Both the position numbers and the translations under genes were made by a program. From Raoultibacter massiliensis (GTDB taxonomy: Bacteria > Actinomycetota > Coriobacteriia > Coriobacteriales > Eggerthellaceae), in the NCBI RefSeq assembly GCF_900199545.1, contig NZ_LT962670.1, forward strand, positions 1 through 64,000: DNA of 64,000 nucleotides, given 5' to 3'. Below, one piece after another: positions 9,093 through 15,907 of this stretch (its first letter is position 1; each line of letters opens with the position of its first letter). The notes under the pieces were generated by a model. The model searched no databases and had not been told where the DNA came from. It saw nothing but the letters and a program-made list of their open reading frames with translations.

Positions 9093-9431
9093 CTACGGAA
9101 GGTACACCGCAACCTTTTGTTTATTCATCTCGTCGAGCTTGCTCGATACTTCCGAAATCGGGATCACAGAGATAACGGCAGCCAGGCAGTGTAGTTCGCA
9201 CAGTGGTTTGCTGCCCTGCTCAAGACGCTCTGAGCAAAGGTCGCATAAACGCGAGGGGACGGGAACGTAATCCCATTCCCACTTGCCGTCGGAGAATCTC
9301 GCCGGCCCCACCTCGTTCACTCTGATTCCCCATTCGTTTTCCTTAAGGCTCTTTTCTTTAATGCAGGAAACTTCGCACGAGTGACAATTGGTGCAATACT
9401 CGTAATCGATGACCATCGCATGATCTTTCAT
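9093..9431 (-). CDS. Ferredoxin-like 4Fe-4S subunit B2 of Mo enzyme
   Basis: A 112-residue protein collinear with B1: C13, C16, C19, C23 and C63, C66, C78, C82 fall at the same residue numbers, giving two [4Fe-4S] sites. It lacks the C-terminal extension of B1. It follows A2 by 14 bases and precedes A1 by 52. The A2-B2-A1-B1 order indicates duplication of an ancestral pair followed by divergence. It should pass electrons to the Mo site from a soluble donor, since no membrane anchor subunit is encoded nearby. Confidence 0.88.
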   Translation of the reverse strand: MKDHAMVIDYEYCTNCHSCEVSCIKEKSLKENEWGIRVNEVGPARFSDGKWEWDYVPVPSRLCDLCSERLEQGSKPLCELHCLAAVISVIPISEVSSKLDEMNKQKVAVYLP

Positions 9432-9445
9432 CGAACACCTCCTTT

Positions 9446-11737
9446 CTAGCCCTCTAAGCTATCGACTTTGTATATCTTGCAAATGACGGTCTTGTACGGA
9501 GCCCCGTAACCTGTGACTCCAACTTTCTTATGGGGAATAAGGTTATTGACGTTCGATTTGTAGTTGCCAAACAGATTGGGCGCCTCGCCTTCCTGCTCCG
9601 GATACCACCACGCATGCTGGCAATGCACAACGCGTGGATCAACGACAGGGCGGATGCACGCCTTCATGACACAGCGGCCCAGGGGATTCTCAATGGCAAC
9701 CCAATCCCCCTCTTCAATGCCCTCTTTTGACGCCGTATCGGGATGGATGGTTACAAGCGGCCACGGGTTAAGCTTGCGCAACGACGAGATCTGACGATGC
9801 TCGGAGTGAAACATCGCTATATGCCGACCACCTGTTGTCAGGACAAGCGGGTACTCGTCTTTTTCGGATTGGTCGATCTGCTCGCTGTAAGGGCTGAAAT
9901 ACGGTTCCTCAAAATACGGAAGAGCCTGCTCTCCAAAGACCGGGTAAACGGAAGACTTGAGCTCGATCAGTCCCGTCGGAGTATCGAATCCCGGTTTGCC
10001 GTCATTGCGCAGCAATCCTTTTTCGTACTTGTAGTACTCGAACTCCTGCTGATGCACCACTTCTTGCTGTAAGTCCTTGAAACCCCATTCGTAGGCGGTG
10101 TGAAGCTGAGCGGTAAAGAACTCCTCGGGCGTTTCCCACGGCCACAGTTCTGGACGCAAGCGCCTACCGAGCTCAAGCATAATCTCCACATCGCTCTTGG
10201 TGTCTTGCGGCTCGACAGCCTTGCTCATAGCCCCCAGAAAATGGGAGTTGCGACCGAAATGCGGAAAAACAATGCCTTCGTGCTCAACCGAACACGAAAG
10301 GGGAAGAACCAAATCGCACAACGCCATAATAGACGGATTCATGAATACATCTTGAGAAACGTTGAACTCGAGCTTCGCCAGAGCCTTTTCCCATCGCTTC
10401 GGTGATGCCGCCATGCAGGACAAGGGGTTCGTTCCGAACCAGTAGCTCATGCGGAATCCCCCGAAAGGAGGTTCTTCGACATTGGACCAGTCTTCCATTT
10501 CAAGCCAATCGAGCGTTACGTCTGGCAAAGGACCCGGTCCCGCTGCGTCCCAACACTTATAGCGGCCGTCCAGATCGTACATGCGCTTCGCACGGCTTTC
10601 GGGGGTAACGGAGTTGACCGTCTCGTAGCGCCACTTCCCCGTAAAGCTTGCTGGCTTAGCCAGGGTGATGCCCCCAGGAATATCCATATAGCCACAGAGC
10701 GCACATATGGCAAGAAACGTGTGGCCAGCCTGAACGCCATTCGTCTCAGTGTCGATGGCAAGCCCCCACAAAGCCGAAGATGGGGAGTTCGTAGCAAACG
10801 CACGGGCCGCTCCGTAAATGGTTTCCGGGTCGACCCAGCACACTTCACCTGCACGCTCCGGCGTCCATTCAGCAACACATTCAGCAAAAGCATCGAATCC
10901 GTAACACCATTTTTCCACGAAATCGCGATTATAAAGACCCTCGCTGATGATGACGTTGCACAGTGCCATCGCGATAGCCGCGTCTGTACCAGGCCTCAGG
11001 TCGATGTGGTATTCCGCGCGAGCCGCAATCCACGTCAGCTGAGGATCAACAACGATCAGCTTCGATCCCCGCTTCATAAGATCGACAAGCGCATGTCCGA
11101 AGAATCCATCGGGACTCGAATAAATAGGGTTTTTACCCCACACTAAAATGTACTTCGGAACCTCGTAGCGGGGATCATCGTATCTATCAGAGAAATACGC
11201 CGCATAATCGAGCTCAGGATAGCCTGCGCCAAGCTGGAAGTTAGCGATGGTACAGCGAGGCCCATAGCATGCTCCCCCGCTTAAAACCATACAGTAATTC
11301 GGCGAATTGAAGATCGCGTGGCAATATGCGGCTGAATACATGGTGATCTCGCGTCCCGTTCCTGTAAATGTCAGGATGCTATGCGGACCAGGGTCGCTCC
11401 AGTACTCGCGAACTTTGCTTTCGATGAGATCGAATGCTTCGTCCCATGAGATCGTTTCCCACGTATCCTTGCCGCGATCTTCCCTAGCGCGCTTCATAGG
11501 ATGCACAATGCGGTCGGGATGGTAAAGAACCTCGTCCATCGCAATGCACCTCGGACACAAGCGACCCTGAGTAATGGGGTGCGACGGATCCCCCTCGATT
11601 TTCACCACCTTGTTATCCTTGACCGTTACGATAACGCCACAGCCAACAGGATGGTCTCCTGGGGGTGACCAGACACACGTGCGAACCTGATGCGTGCCGT
11701 CACCAAGATCGACGACCCAGCTTTCGTTTTCTTCCAT
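9446..11737 (-). CDS. Molybdopterin oxidoreductase A2 (DMSO reductase superfamily, dehydroxylase/hydroxytransferase-like)
   Basis: A 763-residue paralog of A1. Start at 11737 has GGAGGAAAG just upstream. N-terminal motif is C21-VWSPPGDHPVG-C33 followed by GRLCPRC (C61, C64). Cofactor motifs include SGGACYGPR, ILVWGKNPIYSSPDG, IVVDPQLTWIAARAE and RPGTDAAIAMALC; the C-terminal domain has GGRHIAMFHSEHRQIS and HCQHAWWYPEQEG. No Tat signal is seen. The pattern fits the cytoplasmic branch with pyrogallol hydroxytransferase and gut catechol dehydroxylases (family knowledge). The two A subunits share all cofactor blocks but differ clearly in the middle and substrate-facing segments, so two substrates or two sequential steps are plausible (inference). 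Confidence 0.85.
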   Translation of the reverse strand: MEENESWVVDLGDGTHQVRTCVWSPPGDHPVGCGVIVTVKDNKVVKIEGDPSHPITQGRLCPRCIAMDEVLYHPDRIVHPMKRAREDRGKDTWETISWDEAFDLIESKVREYWSDPGPHSILTFTGTGREITMYSAAYCHAIFNSPNYCMVLSGGACYGPRCTIANFQLGAGYPELDYAAYFSDRYDDPRYEVPKYILVWGKNPIYSSPDGFFGHALVDLMKRGSKLIVVDPQLTWIAARAEYHIDLRPGTDAAIAMALCNVIISEGLYNRDFVEKWCYGFDAFAECVAEWTPERAGEVCWVDPETIYGAARAFATNSPSSALWGLAIDTETNGVQAGHTFLAICALCGYMDIPGGITLAKPASFTGKWRYETVNSVTPESRAKRMYDLDGRYKCWDAAGPGPLPDVTLDWLEMEDWSNVEEPPFGGFRMSYWFGTNPLSCMAASPKRWEKALAKLEFNVSQDVFMNPSIMALCDLVLPLSCSVEHEGIVFPHFGRNSHFLGAMSKAVEPQDTKSDVEIMLELGRRLRPELWPWETPEEFFTAQLHTAYEWGFKDLQQEVVHQQEFEYYKYEKGLLRNDGKPGFDTPTGLIELKSSVYPVFGEQALPYFEEPYFSPYSEQIDQSEKDEYPLVLTTGGRHIAMFHSEHRQISSLRKLNPWPLVTIHPDTASKEGIEEGDWVAIENPLGRCVMKACIRPVVDPRVVHCQHAWWYPEQEGEAPNLFGNYKSNVNNLIPHKKVGVTGYGAPYKTVICKIYKVDSLEG

Positions 11738-11866
11738 CTTTCCTCCTTGTCCAATTGTCTCTGTAGATATTTGTTTCCGGATAGCAAAACGGACATTTTC
11801 GAAGCGGCAACCTAAGCCCCATTCAATTCGGGACCGATCAAGCAAAGAAATATGCTGTTGAAAAAC

Positions 11867-13126
11867 TTAAGGAATCTTCTTCCATCCGATAATGAGAATC
11901 ACAAGTCCTAAGGCGAATATGGGAGCCATGAAGTACATCCCGGCAATCGAAAAACTGCCGTAAGCCTCGACGATAGCGCCAAGGATTCTCGAACCAAAAA
12001 AAGCGGCTAGCTGCTGAAAAAGCAGAATGATTGCCGTTGCGGCTGGAATGTCTTCCGCGTTTTCAACCACTTTCGGCGTCGAAGACCATATCATCACGGG
12101 GATGATGCCGCCCGCTAAAGCATTGCAGATGATGACGGGTACGAACCCAGCGATAGTTGTGGTCTGAAACACCAGCCATGCATACACGGTTCCGCCTATG
12201 CAACTGATAACCATGAGCTTTTTATTCGATTGGATCTTATCGGATATCTTTCCGGCAAGAGGATTCACCACGCAGCCGACAATCGCCATTACTGAGATGA
12301 TGGTAGACATCGTAGTCAGGGAAATGGGTGTTTCGGTTGTAGCGTACGTGGTCAAGAAATTCGACATTCCTAGGAAGGGAACCTCCTCGCAGAAAAAGAT
12401 CAAGCCTATAAGCCATACCGATGGATTTTTTACAACACGCTTGAAGTTCATAGGCGAGGCCGCCGATTGGACCGCTTCGGTCTTAGGCACCATAGATCCG
12501 CTTTCGTCAAAAGCAAAATTTGGCTCCCGATACAGAAGCACAAGCGCAACTAGCACGATGACATTCAGGATCAGACAAACGAGCCAAATAGCATGGTAAT
12601 CACCAACGCTGGCGTAGATGCCCGAAAACAAGCGCGGGCCGACGAGAAACGCGGCGGTGACATAAATCGCCCACACCCCAAGAGGAGCTCCCCTTTTCTT
12701 AGGTGCGAACCATGCCGATATTGCAGGGACGGCGGCCGTGCCGACAAGTCCGAATCCTATGCCTTCCACTATGCGGCTGAAGATAAACCAGCCCAGATCC
12801 GTCGCCACATAGCCGATCAGCCCGCCAATGATCGCGCATGCAAGCGAAGCGATAAAAACCGCTCGTTTGCCAACTTTATTGACGATAAAGGCACCAGGGA
12901 TGGCAAGTACGGCCCCAACGATGTAGAACATCGCCATAACCCAGCTCATCATGTCTGGACCAACGCCAAAAGCCTCCATAAGCACTGGAGACAAAATGGA
13001 CACCTTGAGCATGTTCAAAGGCATAACCACGCCGGTCAGCCATACCACTATCGTCACAACCCATGCGTATGCTGGCGTTTTCTCTCCCCTGATCGCCTTA
13101 TTCTGAGCGATTGAAATGCGAACCAT
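11867..13126 (-). CDS. MFS transporter, second carrier of the Mo-enzyme operon
   Basis: A 419-residue, 12-segment major facilitator protein. Recognisable features are the TM2-3 loop NKVGKRAVF, the TM4 region RIVEGIGFGLVGTAAVPAISAWF and a charged central loop near residues 205-225. It is not a close copy of the OFA carrier at 4124. The ATG at 13126 has GGGGGTGA upstream. It sits between the leading zinc ribbon and A2, with 129 bases before A2. Uptake of an aromatic or organic acid substrate, or substrate/product exchange, is the likely role given the context; the ligand cannot be named. Confidence 0.86.
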   Translation of the reverse strand: MVRISIAQNKAIRGEKTPAYAWVVTIVVWLTGVVMPLNMLKVSILSPVLMEAFGVGPDMMSWVMAMFYIVGAVLAIPGAFIVNKVGKRAVFIASLACAIIGGLIGYVATDLGWFIFSRIVEGIGFGLVGTAAVPAISAWFAPKKRGAPLGVWAIYVTAAFLVGPRLFSGIYASVGDYHAIWLVCLILNVIVLVALVLLYREPNFAFDESGSMVPKTEAVQSAASPMNFKRVVKNPSVWLIGLIFFCEEVPFLGMSNFLTTYATTETPISLTTMSTIISVMAIVGCVVNPLAGKISDKIQSNKKLMVISCIGGTVYAWLVFQTTTIAGFVPVIICNALAGGIIPVMIWSSTPKVVENAEDIPAATAIILLFQQLAAFFGSRILGAIVEAYGSFSIAGMYFMAPIFALGLVILIIGWKKIP

Positions 13127-13184
13127 CGCAGGTCACCCCCTGTTACTTAAACGGTCGTAATCGCATATCGCCACGCCAACTTCT

Positions 13185-13436
13185 TTATCTCGGAACCGAA
13201 GGCGGCTTTGGGGCGCCGGGGGCGCCAGGAGCCGCAGGTCTGCCAGGTGCAACAGGAGCGCTAGGGGCACCAGGCATCCCCGAAGCGGCGGTTGCTCCGA
13301 CGACAGTCATCGACTCGTCGACTTTCTCTCCGCAGAACGGGCATTCATCCGGCATCACTCCAAGCACGGCGTTTATTTGCTTGCCGCATTTCGGACAATC
13401 CGCAGAAACATCGACACCTGCTGGTCTAAAACACAT
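13185..13436 (-). CDS. Small zinc-ribbon protein with Ala/Pro/Gly tail
   Basis: An 83-residue protein beginning MCFRPAGVDVS. Two CxxCG knuckles (C14, C17 and C32, C35) make a classic zinc ribbon; C2 is a further cysteine. The last 35 residues are an Ala-Pro-Gly low-complexity tail ending in PPSVPR. AGGGAGGG lies just before the ATG at 13436. It is the first gene of the Mo-enzyme operon and echoes the cysteine-rich MCF protein at 5661. Function unknown; protein-protein contact or metal handling is possible. Confidence 0.72.
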   Translation of the reverse strand: MCFRPAGVDVSADCPKCGKQINAVLGVMPDECPFCGEKVDESMTVVGATAASGMPGAPSAPVAPGRPAAPGAPGAPKPPSVPR

Positions 13437-13587
13437 CGTTGCCCTCCCTCTCTTCCAATTTAATGGGCTCAAGCCCGCACGAGCACCTATTTGCTGCACG
13501 GGTTTTGGCTTGAATGGGGCAATTTTATAGCGGGGGAATCGACAGTGGTGAGTGATGATTTTACAGGGTTCTCATCGTACGAGACTC

Positions 13588-13618
13588 TATCGCATAGTCC
13601 ATATTGGAATATGCGATA
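13588..13618. promoter_or_regulatory. 31-bp dyad upstream of the Mo-enzyme operon, candidate operator
   Basis: Outer arms TATCGCATA (13588-13596) and TATGCGATA (13610-13618) are exact inverted repeats, and inner arms TCCA and TGGA flank a TAT centre. Only one pair of positions breaks symmetry. The centre lies 167 bases upstream of the first operon start codon and about 75 bases from the candidate -10, a position typical of activator sites. The LysR protein at the end of the operon is the obvious candidate binder (inference). Confidence 0.5.
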
Positions 13619-13837
13619 TCTTTCGGAAAACCCAACGAGGGATTGCGCGACGTTGCAGCGCAACAGCAGGAATTAACCTGGAAGCACACTCTGATCCCTA
13701 ATGGCGAATCGCCTGCGCACCGATGCGAAACCCCCTTAGGCACCCTCGCTTGAACCAAATCAAGCTATAGCAAAGCAACGATGCCGTACGGAGCCGCGAT
13801 GCGCACGTCGGGCTTGAGCTTCGGGTGAAGGCGCAAA

Positions 13838-13853
13838 TGTTTTATGTGAAACA
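13838..13853. other. parS-like site
   Basis: TGTTTTATGTGAAACA matches the universal ParB-binding site TGTTTCACGTGAAACA at 14 of 16 positions, keeping the right arm intact. It is intergenic and extended by flanking AAA/TTT symmetry. Weaker than the site at 51647. Confidence 0.45.
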
Positions 13854-14061
13854 TTTGTTCGTGTTTCATGGACTACTCGAATGACTCTTTCACTTTTGCC
13901 GAAACGTAGTGGCTGCCGCCTCTGTCCTTGACACCCTCAACCATCGACACCACCAAAAGTCGCAGGCAAAATGCAAAAGTCCAGAAAAACTGGACCGACT
14001 TAGTTATCAGTAGTGCGGTAAATGCTCAGTTCAGCGCGCCGTTTGCCTTTTTCAAAGCTAT

Positions 14062-14108
14062 TTAGCATTGCTAAGTACTCCCGATTCAAGTATATTTAGC
14101 AATGCTAA
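14062..14108 (+). promoter_or_regulatory. PadR promoter with two overlapping palindromic operators
   Basis: TTAGCATTGCTAA (14062-14074) and TTAGCAATGCTAA (14096-14108) are perfect 6-bp-arm palindromes differing only at their centres, 34 bases apart centre to centre. A promoter TTGCTA (14069) with TATATT (14091) at 16-bp spacing lies across them, so both -35 and -10 are covered. The layout predicts negative autoregulation by the PadR protein encoded at 14132. Confidence 0.65.
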
Positions 14109-14131
14109 GGTATTCGTAAGAAGGACAAGCC

Positions 14132-14479
14132 ATGCAGCAGCGATTCGCACAGCAGTTGAAGAAAGGCGCGCTCGATATGCTCGTCTTAAAACTGCTTGCG
14201 CCCGAGGAAAAATACGGCTACCAGCTTATCAGCGAACTGCGCGACCAGACCAGCGGGCAGCTGTCCCTCAAAGAGGGCACGCTCTATCCCATACTCTATC
14301 GTCTCGAAGACACGAACCTCGTAAAAAGCCGCATGGGAGATCACGAGGGCCGAGAACCCACCCGAAAGTACTATGCGATTACCAAACAGGGCCGTGCGGC
14401 TCTTCGCGAAATGTATGAAATTTGGAACGAATTCGACGGCTGCGTAAAGTCGATCATGGAGAGAAACGAGGAGCTATGA
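14132..14479 (+). CDS. PadR-family transcriptional repressor
   Basis: A 115-residue PadR winged-helix protein. KKGALDMLVLKLL, YGYQLISELRD, LKEGTLYPILYRLE and the wing REPTRKYYAITKQGR are textbook PadR blocks; the C-terminal helix serves for dimerisation. AGAAGGA precedes the ATG. It overlaps the next gene by ATGA, a very common pairing of PadR with a HAAS-domain membrane protein. Two identical-type palindromes in its promoter suggest autoregulation. The inducer is unknown; such pairs often respond to envelope stress or antimicrobials (family knowledge). Confidence 0.92.
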   Translation: MQQRFAQQLKKGALDMLVLKLLAPEEKYGYQLISELRDQTSGQLSLKEGTLYPILYRLEDTNLVKSRMGDHEGREPTRKYYAITKQGRAALREMYEIWNEFDGCVKSIMERNEEL

Positions 14480-15135
14480 ACCAGCAGGCATATGTGAAAA
14501 GGATAGCGAAGAGCCTCATCTGTTCGAAAGCGCGGCGCGACGAATTCGTCCGCGACATAGAATCCGATATCAAGGCGGCGTTGGCTGCAGGAGAGCCGTG
14601 GGAGCAGATCGAAGCAAGAATGGGAGATCCGCGCCAGGTAGCTCGGGAATTCAACGAGAACCTCTCCGAAACCGAGCTTGCCGCTGGAAAAAGGAGGAAG
14701 CGCAACAAGATCGCCATCGTCGTCGTCGGAATCGTTCTCGCAGTCATTGCAGCGCTCGCCCTTGCCGCATGGTGGTTTTTGCCTCAGCAGCATAGCGCGG
14801 GGCAAAGCATCGGCCTTGACGAGCAGACGATCGTTGCCCAGGCCGAAGACGTCATCGAGGTTCTCAACGCAGATGACTTCGACGAATTCGCAGCCATAGC
14901 CACCGAAACCATGGCAACCCCCGAATCGGAAGAATCGCTGATGGAGGCGCGAACCTTGATCAGCCCCGATTGGGGCGAGTTCAAATCGTTCAGCAACGCC
15001 TATTGCGCCGAGGTCGTGCAAGCGGGGCAGACTCTGCAGATCGTAGAAATCGGAGCGCAGTACGAAAACGTCTCCGTCACCTACACGATCGTGTTCAACG
15101 AGAATATGGAAGTGGCGGGCCTGTTCATGAAGTAG
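14476..15135 (+). CDS. HAAS-domain membrane protein with DUF3887-like C-terminus
   Basis: A 219-residue protein translationally coupled to PadR (start 14476 overlaps its stop). Residues 1-60 are a HAAS-type helical domain (YVKRIAKSLI, DIESDIKAAL, WEQIEARMGDPRQVAREFNE). A basic stretch KRRKRNK precedes one membrane helix (about residues 76-100), followed by an extracytoplasmic domain resembling DUF3887 (VIEVLNADDFDEFAAIA, then VTYTIVFNENMEVAGLFMK). PadR/HAAS pairs form small membrane-linked sensory modules. The outer domain may sense ligand; function otherwise unknown. Confidence 0.82.
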   Translation: MNQQAYVKRIAKSLICSKARRDEFVRDIESDIKAALAAGEPWEQIEARMGDPRQVAREFNENLSETELAAGKRRKRNKIAIVVVGIVLAVIAALALAAWWFLPQQHSAGQSIGLDEQTIVAQAEDVIEVLNADDFDEFAAIATETMATPESEESLMEARTLISPDWGEFKSFSNAYCAEVVQAGQTLQIVEIGAQYENVSVTYTIVFNENMEVAGLFMK

Positions 15136-15261
15136 CGCGAAACGGAGCCGCGCATCGAGCGGGGGATGCTCGGAGCAACGGCGTCATGCGTTGTCTCGGG
15201 CGGGTGCCGGGCGAGAAGACCCCGGCTCCCGCCCTTCCCTATGGCTATGCGCGATTTTCCC

Positions 15262-15292
15262 TTGACTTCGAGCGCGCTCCAAGGTGTTCAAT
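15262..15292 (+). promoter_or_regulatory. MerR-type promoter with 19-bp spacer upstream of the cupin gene
   Basis: TTGACT (-35, 15262-15267) and TTCAAT (-10, 15287-15292) are separated by 19 bases, longer than the optimal 17. The spacer carries the near-perfect dyad CTTCGAGCGCGCTCCAAG (15266-15283). Long spacers with such a dyad are the signature of promoters activated by MerR-family proteins through DNA distortion. No MerR gene is present in the window. Confidence 0.7.
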
Positions 15293-15325
15293 GGAGGCAA
15301 CCGAAATCGAGAGGAGACGCAACTT

Positions 15326-15730
15326 ATGAACGAAACCGAATCCGAGATATTTCCCCGTGGCGAAAAGAACCCTTTCGGGCAGTACTTTATCGGTCAAAGC
15401 TATCTCGCCATGCTCTCAACCGAGCAAGTGACCATAGGAAACGTCACGTTCGAACCGGGATGCCGAAACAACTGGCACATCCATCATGCCGAAGAAGGCG
15501 GCGGACAAATCCTTCTCGTCACCGCAGGGAGGGGCTGGTATCAGGAATGGGGCAAACCCGCACAAGCGCTTTCCGCAGGCGACGTCGTCAACATTCCGGC
15601 AAACGTAAAGCACTGGCATGGAGCCGCCAAAGACAGCTGGTTCACCCACTTGGCCGTAGAAGTTCCCGCAACGGGCGCCTCGAACGAATGGTGCGAACCG
15701 GTGAGCGACGACGAGTACGGAGCGCTTTAG
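15326..15730 (+). CDS. Cupin-domain protein
   Basis: A 134-residue single-domain cupin. Motif 1 reads NNWHIHHAEEGGGQILLV and motif 2 GDVVNIPANVKHWHGAA, supplying three to four histidines plus Glu for a metal centre. The ATG at 15326 has GAGAGGAGA upstream. Small cupins of this kind are often redox- or aldehyde-stress genes controlled by MerR proteins, which fits the promoter seen here. The enzymatic activity cannot be inferred. It is monocistronic, followed by a 16-bp perfect hairpin. Confidence 0.87.
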   Translation: MNETESEIFPRGEKNPFGQYFIGQSYLAMLSTEQVTIGNVTFEPGCRNNWHIHHAEEGGGQILLVTAGRGWYQEWGKPAQALSAGDVVNIPANVKHWHGAAKDSWFTHLAVEVPATGASNEWCEPVSDDEYGAL

Positions 15731-15852
15731 CTGATCGGAATCCGCTCGCCTAGGGTTTACCAGCGCGCCACCGCATATCGAAAGAACGTTTTTGCTTCAT
15801 GGTTCTCGGCGCATTGGGCGATTGCCGCAACGAGCCGATGCCGAAATGCTTG

Positions 15853-15888
15853 CGATGGGTCTCCAGAGATGCCTCTGGAGACCCATCG
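15853..15888. terminator. 16-bp perfect hairpin between convergent genes
   Basis: CGATGGGTCTCCAGAG (15853-15868) pairs perfectly with 15873-15888 around a 4-base ATGC loop. It lies between the cupin stop and the stop of the converging flavoprotein gene. Neither side has a strong T-run, but the stem is long and stable, so it probably ends transcription both ways. Confidence 0.55.
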
Positions 15889-15907
15889 ATATTAGAGCAT
15901 CTTGCCA

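Larger units (their letters stand above)
13437..14061. other. Long intergenic region between Mo-enzyme operon and PadR gene
   Basis: No convincing gene is present; the short open frames here have no ribosome sites or recognisable motifs. The stretch holds the likely promoter of the Mo-enzyme operon (a minus-strand TATAAA at 13524-13529 without a good -35), a 31-bp dyad at 13588-13618, a parS-like site at 13838-13853 and a GTCCAG/CTGGAC hairpin at 13979-13995 followed on the minus strand by TTTT. Confidence 0.6.

Noticed and set aside
13561..13758. Possible 65-codon minus-strand gene in the long intergenic spacer
   Set aside because: No Shine-Dalgarno site, erratic composition and overlap with the 31-bp dyad.
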